Assembly: GCA_045613685.1 (NCBI GenBank)
Contig: JAZLBL010000009.1
Coordinates: 1-64,000 of the forward strand
Direction of reading: 5' to 3'
DNA: 64,000 nucleotides
Source: Fimenecus sp045613685
GTDB taxonomy: Bacteria > Bacillota > Clostridia > Oscillospirales > Acutalibacteraceae
Shown here piece after piece: positions 1-8,071 of the stretch. Each line of letters opens with the position of its first letter. The first letter of the stretch is position 1. The position numbers were made by a program, and so were the translations under genes. The notes below the pieces were generated by a model. The model was not told the origin of the DNA and ran no database searches. It saw only the letters and a program-made list of their open reading frames with translations.

Positions 1-10
1 ACGTTGATAC

Positions 11-86
11 AGGGGTATAGCTCAGTTGGTAGAGCAGTGGTCTCCAAAACCACGTGCCGTGGGTTCGAATCCTACTGCCCCTGCCA
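11..86 (+). tRNA. tRNA-Trp (anticodon CCA)
   Basis: The cloverleaf folds cleanly. The acceptor stem AGGGGTA (11-17) pairs with TGCCCCT (76-82), the D stem is GCTC/GAGC, the anticodon stem is GTGGT/ACCAC (37-41 and 49-53) and the loop CTCCAAA carries anticodon CCA at 44-46, so it reads UGG (Trp). The T arm contains GGTTCGAATCC. A discriminator G and an encoded CCA end occupy 83-86. A rho-independent terminator follows at once. The last 23 bases (64-86) recur exactly at 242-264. Confidence 0.97.
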
Positions 87-93
87 GAAAATG

Positions 94-123
94 CACTTGC
101 TATTTTATAGCGAGTGTTTTTTT
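94..123 (+). terminator. Terminator of tRNA-Trp
   Basis: The inverted repeat CACTTGCTAT / ATAGCGAGTG has a three-base loop and is followed by a run of T. It starts eight bases after the tRNA 3' end. Confidence 0.85.
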
Positions 124-156
124 ATTTATGAATATAAAAGATTCGAACCCGTGAGG

Positions 157-206
157 GTCTGAGCGTTAAGAAAACGATATGGTATATCGTTTTTAGCGAA
201 GAGCAC
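157..206 (+). repeat. Hairpin repeat element, copy 1
   Basis: Constant flanks GTCTGAGCGTTAA and TTTTTAGCGAAGAGCAC surround a 10-bp stem (171-180 with 184-193) closed by the triloop GGT. A second copy with the same flanks and loop but a different, still perfectly paired, stem lies at 49653-49703. Directly after it, 204-215 and 221-232 form a separate 12-bp hairpin. The element lies between the tRNA-Trp gene and a duplicate of the tRNA 3' end. Confidence 0.8.
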
Positions 207-241
207 AAAGCGAATCCCTCATTCGCTTTGTGGGTCTATAA

Positions 242-264
242 TTCGAATCCTACTGCCCCTGCCA
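242..264 (+). repeat. Duplicate of the tRNA-Trp 3' end (att-like)
   Basis: These 23 bases are identical to 64-86: T loop, 3' T stem, 3' acceptor strand, discriminator and CCA. No 5' half of a tRNA precedes them, so this is not a gene. Direct repeats of a tRNA 3' end are what site-specific integration leaves behind, but only about 155 bases separate the copies and no integrase is present. It could also be a target duplication made by the repeat element at 157-206. Confidence 0.85.
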
Positions 265-271
265 AAAAAGA

Positions 272-298
272 GAGAGTCGTGTTTACGGCTCTTTTTTA
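272..298 (+). terminator. Second terminator downstream of tRNA-Trp
   Basis: GAGTCGT and ACGGCTC pair across a GTTT loop (274-291, one G-U pair) and are followed by TTTTTT. It would end any transcript that reads through the repeat element. Confidence 0.75.
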
Positions 299-324
299 TT
301 TTAGAATAGTAAGGTGCACAAACA

Positions 325-358
325 AAGAACACCCCTAATAAAAATTAGGGGTGTTCTT
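325..358 (-). terminator. Terminator of the GH127-like gene
   Basis: A 15-bp perfect inverted repeat with a four-base loop lies two bases beyond the stop codon of the minus-strand gene. On the minus strand it is followed by a moderate T tract (TTTGTTTG). Confidence 0.75.
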
Positions 359-360
359 AT

Positions 361-2172
361 TTATTTCTTTAATATTGGCATTTCGGTCATTCGAAGTTTT
401 GCACATCCATATGGGCAAAGCTCAATTTCTTGCACTTTTGATATTGGTTTTCTTGATTTTGGAGTTTTTCTTGCAATACTTCTATAAGGAAATTTAAATC
501 CCCAATCGATTTGTTGCATATTGGTTTTTATGATTATAGGTGGATTTTCTTGTGAGAATGGGATATCCCCTATCTCATTGAATTTCACTTCAAAATTCGC
601 ATCAGCATAGCCATAATTCCAAGGTGTTTTTGGAATAAACTCATAATCACAATATGGAAATTTGCGCTCTACACCTTTTTTAGTGTATTCTCGCTTTTTC
701 TTTTCATATTTGATTGGGATAGAGAAAAGTAGTGACCCCATCTGCAAAGCATAAAGTTTATTTGGTCTTTCTTTGAGACGAGGTGTTGTTTCAAATTCGA
801 TTTCAATATTAGTTTGACCTCGCTTTATTGCAAATTCAAGGTCTTTTGAATCTAAATTTTCACCATTAACTTTAAGAGTTTTGGCAAATGATGGAATACG
901 GATTACAAACTCAAAATCCTTATCACTATTTATTGAATAGTGCATTTTATTCTCAAATGGATAGTTGGTCTTCAACTTAATCGTAACACCACCATCATTT
1001 AAAACTGATGGCAACATAACTGAATTAATTATTGTGTTGTCGTTATTCATAAATGGTGAGAGCGCAAATTTAGGCCAACCCTGATTAAAATTCGCAGTGC
1101 AACAACCATAGTTGGGCTCAAGTCCGAAAGTATGTGCATAAGGACCATTTGTGCTGAATGGCGCCATAATCATTGTTTTTTGACAAGCTATCTGATTGAC
1201 TTGCTGAACATACTGATGAGTCCACATATCTTCACTAATCGTTGCAGGCAAGCCATTAAACGCAAGCATTTCAAGACGTTCTAGCCATTTATTGTCACCT
1301 GTGTGAGCAAAAATTTCTTCATAAGAATACATCTGCTCAACAACTGCGCAAAGCTCCGTGCCCTTTGTTGGGTCAATACCCGAAAGGACTTCGTCACCAG
1401 TAAAGCTTTCAAATGCCGTGCCGTTGTATTTATCGAGAATTTCACGAAGTTTTTCAGCATTATCGGTGTATTCTTCTTCCAACAAATCGTGAGAAACCGC
1501 TTCACTTTTAAGCATCATTGTCATATTAACAATATGAGTATTCATTTGCCATTTGTGACTTGGATTTTTCCAATTTTCTGTTGTAGTGTTATAATCAAAA
1601 CCTTGTTCTTTAATAATTTTTGCAAGATCTTTTATCCAATCTTCATGATATTTTTCGTATAAGAAATTAAGAGAGATAAAAGATTCAAACCATCTGAATT
1701 TTGCCCATTGGAAAAGTTTGATTTCACCACTTTTGAGTAATTCATAATAGTTTTTCATTACTCTGTAAATAACTTGTGGGATTCTTTCATCACCTGAGCA
1801 ATCGTAATAAACTTTAAGCACTTTACAAATAAGCTGAGTTGCCCAAGTATCATATTTTGCTCGTTCTTCTTTTTTGCAAGGACAAATCCAACCGTCATTT
1901 TCTTGCGCTGAAATAATTGCATCAATATATTTTTTCACAGTTGCAATCATTTCGTCATTTTCTAAAAGATATGCTAACGGAATAAAGCCATCGAGCCAAT
2001 AAGGCACTCTTTCCCAACCCTCACAGTTGCCACCAATCCATTTGCTATCACGGATATCTGGCCAGATTTTATGAAGATTACCGCTGAGTCCTTCTGCTTG
2101 AATCTCTAATTGGCGTTTGAGCCAACCTTGAGGTTTTAATTCTTTTGATGTATAGAAATTCCATTTATTCAT
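361..2172 (-). CDS. GH127-like (DUF1680) putative beta-L-arabinofuranosidase
   Basis: The 603-residue protein has the DUF1680/GH127 layout: an (alpha/alpha) barrel of about 370 residues followed by beta-rich C-terminal parts. GH127 enzymes remove terminal beta-L-arabinofuranose and use a zinc-bound cysteine nucleophile held by one Glu and three Cys. Here E273 and C275 (TELC) and the pair C357-C358 (YGCC) fit those positions. There is no signal peptide, so it acts in the cytoplasm on imported oligosaccharides. GAGGTGACAAT precedes the ATG. It is the last gene after rsmE and the NSUN methyltransferase, 20 bases after the latter. The exact sugar is not shown by the sequence. Confidence 0.8.
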   Translation of the reverse strand: MNKWNFYTSKELKPQGWLKRQLEIQAEGLSGNLHKIWPDIRDSKWIGGNCEGWERVPYWLDGFIPLAYLLENDEMIATVKKYIDAIISAQENDGWICPCKKEERAKYDTWATQLICKVLKVYYDCSGDERIPQVIYRVMKNYYELLKSGEIKLFQWAKFRWFESFISLNFLYEKYHEDWIKDLAKIIKEQGFDYNTTTENWKNPSHKWQMNTHIVNMTMMLKSEAVSHDLLEEEYTDNAEKLREILDKYNGTAFESFTGDEVLSGIDPTKGTELCAVVEQMYSYEEIFAHTGDNKWLERLEMLAFNGLPATISEDMWTHQYVQQVNQIACQKTMIMAPFSTNGPYAHTFGLEPNYGCCTANFNQGWPKFALSPFMNNDNTIINSVMLPSVLNDGGVTIKLKTNYPFENKMHYSINSDKDFEFVIRIPSFAKTLKVNGENLDSKDLEFAIKRGQTNIEIEFETTPRLKERPNKLYALQMGSLLFSIPIKYEKKKREYTKKGVERKFPYCDYEFIPKTPWNYGYADANFEVKFNEIGDIPFSQENPPIIIKTNMQQIDWGFKFPYRSIARKTPKSRKPISKVQEIELCPYGCAKLRMTEMPILKK

Positions 2173-2192
2173 ATTGTCACCTCAAAAGTCTT

Positions 2193-3554
2193 TTATTTTG
2201 TTCTGAGTCCCTTTGGATAATGATTTTTTGCTCTGCCGTTAGACACTTTTACTCCACCCACAGTGCAACCATCAACAAATACTGTTGCCCAACCATTGTC
2301 GCAGTCTGTCTGGAATTCTTCACCGTGAAGATATTTCTTGATTTCATCACTATCTCTGGTTAAATTGATTTTTCTTTTAAAATTTTTACCCAACGCCATA
2401 AAGAATTGATGATGTGGCACAACATAATTTTTACGGATTTCACCGATTGTTACACCACAAGTGAATGCAATACCCCTTGACACAGGGAAATCAGGTGTGA
2501 AATAAACAGGGTTGCCATTATAGGTCTGCACATAATTCTTATTATATGTTGCAAGAGTATCATCAAGAAATTCCACAAGTGTTTTATCAAGTTTTTCTTT
2601 GCCAAACGGCACGAAGAAATGCTCTGAATCAATGTTTGAATCTGTAAGACGCATTACTGCCACAAATTGCCCTTCACCTTTTGTTCTATGTGGATAGCAA
2701 CGACGGGTATAGTTCATATTTTCACATTTACAACCATCAAAGTTCATTCCGTCTGCGGTATTTTTTCGCACCTTTTCTGTTACGGGAACAAGTTCAAAAC
2801 CTTGATGTCTTTGAAGAAAGGCATCAACTGTCATTTCGTTTTCTTCAAGCGAATATGTGCAAGTCGAATAGACAATATATCCACCAACTTTTACCATTTT
2901 TGCCGCACAATCGAGAATTTCCGCTTGACGCTCAGCACACATTTTCACATTTTCAGGCGACCATTCATCTATTGCAATATCTTCTTTTCTGAACATTCCC
3001 TCACCTGAACAAGGAGCGTCAACCATAATCATATTAAAATATTGTTCTGGGAATGTTTTGAGAAGTTTCTGTGGACTCGCACAAGTTGTGACCACATTTT
3101 GAAAGCCCATTCTTTCAATATTGCCTGTTAAAATTTTGCAACGTGATGGTACAATTTCGTTTGAAACAAGAACTCCGTTTTCACCTAATTTGTTTTTAAT
3201 CTGACTACTTTTACCACCTGGTGCGGCACACATATCAAGGACTTTCCAGTCACTCTCTATTTCAATGCTTTCAACAGGCACCATTGCAGCGGGTTCTTGA
3301 ATATAAATCATTCCTGCGTGGTGATAAGGGTGATTGCCGATTCCGTCATAGTCAAAATAGAAACCATTTTCTACATATGGGATTTTCTCATTAGAAAACG
3401 AGTTAATCTTTTCAAAATCTTCGAGAGAGATTTTATCTGTATTCACACGAAATGCTCTCACAGGTGGCTCATCAAAAGCTTTTATGAAATCTTCATATTC
3501 ATCACCCAAAAGAGTTTTCATTCTGTTTTCAAATCCGATTGGTAATTGTTTCAT
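2193..3554 (-). CDS. NSUN/RsmF-type rRNA m5C methyltransferase
   Basis: The 453-residue SAM-dependent RNA (cytosine-5) methyltransferase belongs to the NOL1/NOP2/Sun family. The SAM loop DMCAAPGGK lies at about 107-115, motif IV DAPCSGEGMFR at 179-189 and motif VI YSTCTYS at 229-235. C182 and C232 are the expected catalytic and release cysteines. The C-terminal 150 residues end in GGVKVSNGRAKNHYPKGLR and resemble the PUA-like RNA-binding tail of RsmF (YebU) enzymes. The start lies one base after the rsmE stop, so the two are co-translated. The target cytosine in rRNA or tRNA is not predictable. Confidence 0.88.
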   Translation of the reverse strand: MKQLPIGFENRMKTLLGDEYEDFIKAFDEPPVRAFRVNTDKISLEDFEKINSFSNEKIPYVENGFYFDYDGIGNHPYHHAGMIYIQEPAAMVPVESIEIESDWKVLDMCAAPGGKSSQIKNKLGENGVLVSNEIVPSRCKILTGNIERMGFQNVVTTCASPQKLLKTFPEQYFNMIMVDAPCSGEGMFRKEDIAIDEWSPENVKMCAERQAEILDCAAKMVKVGGYIVYSTCTYSLEENEMTVDAFLQRHQGFELVPVTEKVRKNTADGMNFDGCKCENMNYTRRCYPHRTKGEGQFVAVMRLTDSNIDSEHFFVPFGKEKLDKTLVEFLDDTLATYNKNYVQTYNGNPVYFTPDFPVSRGIAFTCGVTIGEIRKNYVVPHHQFFMALGKNFKRKINLTRDSDEIKKYLHGEEFQTDCDNGWATVFVDGCTVGGVKVSNGRAKNHYPKGLRTK

Positions 3555-3555
3555 T

Positions 3556-4296
3556 TTATAAGCTCATTTCTGCATAAAGCATACACATTGAAGTTGTTGT
3601 TATTGCGGCAGTTTCTGTGCGAAGAATTCTTTTACCGAGAGAAATGATTTTGCTATCAATTTCTTTGGCAAGGTCGATTTCTTTTTCATCAAAACCACCT
3701 TCTGGACCAATAAAAATACCCACTGACATACCTTTTTGTATTTCTTTTAAAGCGTCATTTGTATCAATCATTCCGTTTTTGCTTTCATATGGCACTAAAA
3801 TCAAATCAAGGTCTTTCGCCATATTGAGAGCTTGTTTATATGTAAGAATGTCGCCAATTTCGGGAATTAATGTTCTTTTGCTCTGTTTTGCGGCACTTTC
3901 TGAAATTGCTTGCCATCTGTCAACTTTTGATTTCTTTTTCTTGTCGTCAATTTTAACTACACAACGGCTCATCTCAACAGGGATAATTTTATAAACACCC
4001 AATTCAACACATTTTTGAATAATAAGTTCCATTTTATCGCTTTTGGGAAGTCCTTGAAAAAGATAAATTTTAATTGGTAATTCTGTATCTTGATAATTTT
4101 CTTCGATAATTTTCGCAATTACAGATTCACTGTCAAAACTCTCAATTTCACAAAGATTGCTGACACCATTTTCGCTGACTAAAAATGTTTCACCAATATG
4201 CATTCTCAAAACATTTTTGATATGATTAAAATCCGTGCCAGTTATTAAATAGCACTCACCTTTTCGGTTGTCTTTATCAACAAAAAAATTATACAT
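3556..4296 (-). CDS. rsmE: 16S rRNA m3U1498 methyltransferase RsmE
   Basis: This SPOUT-class enzyme methylates N3 of U1498 in 16S rRNA. It shows an N-terminal PUA-like part (HIKNVLRM), the core LFQGLPKSDKMELIIQKCVELGV and the knot motifs IGPEGGF and LGKRILRTETA near the C terminus. I place the start at the ATG at 4296 (MYNFFVDK). The reading frame opens three codons earlier through TTG and GTG (4305), but those codons overlap the only Shine-Dalgarno-like bases. It is the first gene of a three-gene operon with the NSUN enzyme and the glycosidase. Confidence 0.9.
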   Translation of the reverse strand: MYNFFVDKDNRKGECYLITGTDFNHIKNVLRMHIGETFLVSENGVSNLCEIESFDSESVIAKIIEENYQDTELPIKIYLFQGLPKSDKMELIIQKCVELGVYKIIPVEMSRCVVKIDDKKKKSKVDRWQAISESAAKQSKRTLIPEIGDILTYKQALNMAKDLDLILVPYESKNGMIDTNDALKEIQKGMSVGIFIGPEGGFDEKEIDLAKEIDSKIISLGKRILRTETAAITTTSMCMLYAEMSL

Positions 4297-4366
4297 ATAC
4301 ACCAACTCAAAGTTTTAATTTATATTTTAGATAATAACATAATTCTTTATTAAAAGCAATTAAATG

Positions 4367-4588
4367 CTAAACATTATCAAGATAGAAATCTTCAAGTATT
4401 GAATCAAAATGAATTAAGGCTATTCTATCTTTATTTAATGAGTCAACTAAATGCGATAAGGCGTTATAATCTGTTGAAATATCATATAATTTGTCAATAA
4501 GAACTTTATTCTCATAAATATTAATTCCATAAGTTTCAATTATCTTATTTTCGATTGTAATTTGATGTTTAAAAATCTGATATTTCAT
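4367..4588 (-). CDS. Small conserved protein, DUF6514-like
   Basis: The 73-residue acidic protein has the pattern YGI...I..LYDISTDYNALSHLVDSLN...L..IHF.SILEDF, which resembles the DUF6514 family of Clostridia. No function is known. It has its own promoter (4651-4679) and an AGAGG ribosome binding site, and it is divergent from the flavin reductase gene. The family assignment is from memory of the motif and is tentative; that it is a real gene is well supported by start, promoter and codon use. Confidence 0.6.
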   Translation of the reverse strand: MKYQIFKHQITIENKIIETYGINIYENKVLIDKLYDISTDYNALSHLVDSLNKDRIALIHFDSILEDFYLDNV

Positions 4589-4650
4589 AAGAAATTGCCT
4601 CTACTTTTGTTTTTTGCGAATTTGTGTCATTTTGTCAACTTTTATAAACT

Positions 4651-4679
4651 ATTTTATATTCAATGTGTCAAAATGTCAA
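4651..4679 (-). promoter_or_regulatory. Promoter of the DUF6514-like gene
   Basis: On the minus strand TTGACA (4674-4679) and TAAAAT (4651-4656) are separated by 17 bases. The -35 lies in the motif TTGACATTTTGACAC, and a near copy, TTGACAAAATGACAC (4624-4638 region), lies downstream of the -10. Confidence 0.75.
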
Positions 4680-4709
4680 CAAATATTTTTAAATATGTTT
4701 GTTAAATTA

Positions 4710-4738
4710 TTGACATAATTTGACTAATTTTATATACT
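4710..4738 (+). promoter_or_regulatory. Promoter of the flavin reductase gene
   Basis: TTGACA (4710-4715) and TATACT (4733-4738) with a 17-base spacer; the start codon is 44 bases downstream of the -10. Confidence 0.8.
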
Positions 4739-4781
4739 TATTATTGTAAGAAAATATGCACAAAAAAAGGATGTGTTTTTA

Positions 4782-6845
4782 ATGGATCAGAAGTATGAAG
4801 CATTGTTTACTCCTTGGAAAATTGGTAACGTTGAGATTAAAAACAGAATCGTTATGTGCCCTATGGGTGGTACATCACTTTTCGGTTGGTTTGAACTCGG
4901 CGGTTGTCATTTTGACAAGGAAGCTGCAAAACTTTTCATTGAGAGAGCTAACAACAACGTTGGCCTTATCATCCCTGGTATCGCACCACTTCGTGATACT
5001 TTCTGGGGTAAATGGCTTTGGCAAAATCCAAAGATGTTTGATGAACTTAAAGAATTTATGGATGAAATCCATAAGACAGGTGCAAAACTCTTTATTCAGC
5101 TCACAGCTGGTATGGGTAGAAGCTGGGCTATTACTGAATTAGTTGCTCCACTTCACAGAAATAAGATTACAAGAGCCCTTGTGAAACCAATTCTTGATAC
5201 ATCTCACGAATTAGCATCACCTAGCCCACAACCATCACGTTGGGCACCTGACATTATTTGTCCTGAAATGACAAAGGAACAAATTCACGAAATCATTGAA
5301 GCATTCGCTAAAACTGCAAAGCTTTGTCGTGATGCAGGCGTTGATGGTGTTGAAGTTCACGCTGTTCACGAAGGTTATCTTCTTGACCAGTTTGCTATTG
5401 AATTCTTCAACAAGCGTACTGACGAATACGGCGGAAGCTTTGAAAACAGATATCGTTTCGCAGCTGAAGTTGTTAAAGCAATCAAAGAAGCTTGCGGTGA
5501 TGACTATCCTGTTTCTCTTCGTTACTCAGTCGAGTCAAAGATGAAGGGATTCTGCGAAGGTGCAATGCCTGGTGAAGAATATACAGAAGTTGGTCGTGCT
5601 ATGGAAGAATCAGAAAAAGCTGCTAAATATTTGCAGGATGCTGGTTATGATATGCTCAACGCAGACAATGGTACATATGACTCTTGGTATTGGGCGCACC
5701 CACCAATGTATATGCCACAGAACTGTAACCTTGATGATGTAGCACACATCAAAAATTTCGTTGATATTCCTGTTGTTTGTGCAGGTAGAATGGAACCTGA
5801 TGTTGGTGCACAAGCAGTTGCAGATGGCAAAATCGACGGTGTTGGTGTAGCTCGTCAGTTCCTTACAGACCCAGAATGGATTACAAAGATTATTGAAGAC
5901 AGAATTGAAGAAATCAAACCTTGTATCTGCTGTCATGCAGGTTGCTTCAACTTCTCATCTTCAAAGGGTCATGCTAATACACAGGACCTTTTTGATACAA
6001 TGGGACTTTCTCGTTGTGCTCTTAACCCAAAAACAATGCAGTCAAAGAAATACAACATCAAACCTGCTAAGAAAGCAAAGAAAATTGCTGTTATCGGCGG
6101 CGGTATCGGTGGTATGGAAGCTGCTATGGTTTGCGCACAGCGTGGTCACAAGGTTGACCTTTATGAAAAGAGCGACAAGCTCGGCGGTGTATTTATCGCA
6201 GCTGCTGCTCCATCATATAAAGAAAAAGACCGTGACCTTATTGCATGGTATAACCGTGAAATCAAGCTCTATGATGCTATCACAATTCATATGAACACAG
6301 AAGTTAAAGATATTGCTTCTCTCGGTGCTGATGAAGTGATTGTTGCAACCGGTGCAGTTGCTAACAAGATTCCACTTCCTGGTGCAGAAAAGGCTATTGA
6401 AGCTATCGACTTCCTTCTTGACAACTCACTCGTTGGTGACAATGTTGTTGTTATTGGTGGTGGTCTCACAGGTTGTGAAATCGCTTATGAGCTTTATCTT
6501 CAGGGCAAGAAGCCTGTTATTGTTGAAATGCAGGATGACCTTATCACAACTCCTGGTGTTGCTCTTGCAAACACAAGCTATCTTCGTGATTTCTTCAAGA
6601 CAAACAAAGTTCCTGTTTATCTTGAAAGCCGTACAACTGAAATCCGCGATGATGGTGTTACAATTATGGATAAAGACGGCAAGACAATCGATATTGCTGC
6701 TGATAATGTTATCCTTTCAGTTGGTTACAAACCTGCTCCACTTGCACAAAAAGCTAAGCACGTTCACGTTATCGGTGATGCTCAGAAAGTCGGAAATCTC
6801 CGTACAGTTATCTGGGGCGCTTGGGACGTTGCAATGAAGTTATAA
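4782..6845 (+). CDS. FMN/4Fe-4S/FAD NADH:flavin oxidoreductase (enoate / 2,4-dienoyl-CoA reductase family)
   Basis: This is a three-part reductase like FadH, BaiCD/BaiH and clostridial enoate reductases. Residues 1-360 form an OYE-type TIM barrel with FMN (HAVHEGYLLDQF and TDEYGGSFENRYRF). Cysteines 381, 383/384 and 388 (PCICCHAGC) begin the 4Fe-4S motif. Two Rossmann GGG motifs near 433 and 554 bind FAD and NAD(P)H. It would pass hydride from NAD(P)H to a C=C bond next to a carbonyl, typically on a fatty, bile or aromatic acid. It is monocistronic, so context does not give the substrate. I use the ATG at 4782; a GTG at 4773 in frame is too close to the AAAGG ribosome binding site. Confidence 0.9.
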   Translation: MDQKYEALFTPWKIGNVEIKNRIVMCPMGGTSLFGWFELGGCHFDKEAAKLFIERANNNVGLIIPGIAPLRDTFWGKWLWQNPKMFDELKEFMDEIHKTGAKLFIQLTAGMGRSWAITELVAPLHRNKITRALVKPILDTSHELASPSPQPSRWAPDIICPEMTKEQIHEIIEAFAKTAKLCRDAGVDGVEVHAVHEGYLLDQFAIEFFNKRTDEYGGSFENRYRFAAEVVKAIKEACGDDYPVSLRYSVESKMKGFCEGAMPGEEYTEVGRAMEESEKAAKYLQDAGYDMLNADNGTYDSWYWAHPPMYMPQNCNLDDVAHIKNFVDIPVVCAGRMEPDVGAQAVADGKIDGVGVARQFLTDPEWITKIIEDRIEEIKPCICCHAGCFNFSSSKGHANTQDLFDTMGLSRCALNPKTMQSKKYNIKPAKKAKKIAVIGGGIGGMEAAMVCAQRGHKVDLYEKSDKLGGVFIAAAAPSYKEKDRDLIAWYNREIKLYDAITIHMNTEVKDIASLGADEVIVATGAVANKIPLPGAEKAIEAIDFLLDNSLVGDNVVVIGGGLTGCEIAYELYLQGKKPVIVEMQDDLITTPGVALANTSYLRDFFKTNKVPVYLESRTTEIRDDGVTIMDKDGKTIDIAADNVILSVGYKPAPLAQKAKHVHVIGDAQKVGNLRTVIWGAWDVAMKL

Positions 6846-6862
6846 TTTAAAATTTATATAAA

Positions 6863-6889
6863 CCCCCTACAATGAGTTACTGTAGGGGG
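6863..6889 (+). terminator. Stem-loop after the flavin reductase
   Basis: CCCCCTACA and TGTAGGGGG pair over nine bases. No good T run follows, so it is probably an mRNA-stabilising or partial terminator ahead of the stronger one at 6905-6937. Confidence 0.55.
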
Positions 6890-6904
6890 GGTTCTAATAC
6901 AATA

Positions 6905-6937
6905 AAAAAGGAGAGTGAAAATCACTCTCCTTTTTTA
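6905..6937. terminator. Bidirectional terminator between convergent genes
   Basis: GGAGAGTG / CACTCTCC with an AAAAT loop is flanked by an A run on the left and a T run on the right, so it can serve both the flavin reductase and the minus-strand LURP-one gene. Confidence 0.85.
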
Positions 6938-7435
6938 TTAATCTAAAATCATATTTATTCCGCTGTTTCTTGTTTTGCTTATAATTGCATCAATAATTAA
7001 TACTACTGATAATACCGATACTGGGTCAACACCATCGACAATATCCACAGCATACGCATCACCAAAAGTAAACCATTCTTTTGAAATTGTTGCAATTGTA
7101 TAGTCATCACGATAAATTTCATATTCGTGAGCTAAAAAATCACCAGTAATTTCCCAATCGAAACCATTGATGTAATATTTGTGTTTAAAAAGGGTATAGT
7201 GCTTTATAACTTCCGCAACATCTTTGCCGTTTACTTCTATAAAATATCGTGGCATCAATGACAAAACTTTTTGGTGAATATGGGCTTTATGATTGTTGTC
7301 TTTATCAAAAAGGTCAAGTTTCTTACCAATTGTGAAAAAATCTCCCTCAACCCAATATGCCTCATTTTCGTGTTCATCATAGATTGAAAATTTATCCACG
7401 AAGGACAGAAACTGTTGCTTGATATAGAATTTCAT
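6938..7435 (-). CDS. LURP-one-related (YxjI-like) protein
   Basis: The 165-residue protein matches the LURP-one/tubby-like fold (PF04525, as in B. subtilis YxjI): MKFYIKQQFLSFVDKFSIYDE, then beta-hairpin repeats (ALI..KVLSLMPRYFIEV, YYINGFDWEITGDFLAHEYEIY) and a hydrophobic last helix (DPVSVLSVVLIIDAI). The fold binds membranes or phospholipids in related proteins, and its bacterial role is unknown. It follows the phosphoribosyltransferase gene by 21 bases and shares its transcript; GAGGG precedes the start. Confidence 0.75.
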   Translation of the reverse strand: MKFYIKQQFLSFVDKFSIYDEHENEAYWVEGDFFTIGKKLDLFDKDNNHKAHIHQKVLSLMPRYFIEVNGKDVAEVIKHYTLFKHKYYINGFDWEITGDFLAHEYEIYRDDYTIATISKEWFTFGDAYAVDIVDGVDPVSVLSVVLIIDAIISKTRNSGINMILD

Positions 7436-7456
7436 ATTCTACCCTCAATTCTGCAC

Positions 7457-8008
7457 TTATAATGCTTTACCGTCTTTTGTGAATAATGGTAATTCTTCGA
7501 GGAAGATTATATCATCACGCTTTGCTGCGTCGCCTTCGGCTAAAATAAACATCTTGCCACAAACAATGCCGCCTGCATCATTAACGAGTTTTTCAACGGC
7601 TTTAAGTGATTCGCCAAGAGAAACAACGTCATCAACAATAAGAATTCTCTTGCCTTTCATTAAATCTGCATCTGCTTTATCAAGATAGAGCTTTTGCTCA
7701 CCTTGTGTAGTAATTGAATTAACAGTTGATTCAAAAACACCTGTCATATAGAGCTTTGGCTTTTTACGAGCAACAAAATATTTCTGATTATTCTGAAGTC
7801 TTGCCATTTCGTGTGCAAGTGGAATACCCTTTGCTTCTGCTGTGATTATGTAGTCATATTCTGGGGCTTTCTCGAGCAATTCTTTTGCACAAGCAGTTGT
7901 AAGCTCAGGGTCACCGAAAATAACAAATCCTGCAATGTTGAGTTCGTCATTAAGTGGGCAAAGTGGCAAATATCTGTCAAGCCCTGCAATATTCATTTTG
8001 TGAAACAT
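7457..8008 (-). CDS. Adenine/purine-type phosphoribosyltransferase
   Basis: The 183-residue type I phosphoribosyltransferase has the PRPP-binding motif RILIVDDVVSLGESLKAV near 120-137 and an N-terminal part like Apt (DYIITAEAKGIPLAHEMARL). It probably salvages a purine base with PRPP in the cytosol. Length and layout resemble adenine phosphoribosyltransferase, but clostridial paralogues of this kind are not all true Apt, so I leave the base open. There is no purine riboswitch in the 63 bases upstream. GGAGAAAATT precedes the ATG. Confidence 0.75.
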   Translation of the reverse strand: MFHKMNIAGLDRYLPLCPLNDELNIAGFVIFGDPELTTACAKELLEKAPEYDYIITAEAKGIPLAHEMARLQNNQKYFVARKKPKLYMTGVFESTVNSITTQGEQKLYLDKADADLMKGKRILIVDDVVSLGESLKAVEKLVNDAGGIVCGKMFILAEGDAAKRDDIIFLEELPLFTKDGKAL

Positions 8009-8033
8009 AATAATTTTCTCCTTATAAAAAGAT

Positions 8034-8062
8034 AAAACGGCGGATATTTAATCCACCGTTTT
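8034..8062 (-). terminator. Terminator of the ireB transcript
   Basis: AAAACGG.GGAT / ATCC.CCGTTTT forms a hairpin, and on the minus strand it is followed by TTTTATCTTTTT. It separates ireB and its partner from the phosphoribosyltransferase gene. Confidence 0.7.
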
Positions 8063-8071
8063 GCTTGTTAA

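Noticed and set aside
232..264. Second tRNA gene
   Set aside because: Only the 3' half of a tRNA is present, with no D or anticodon arm.
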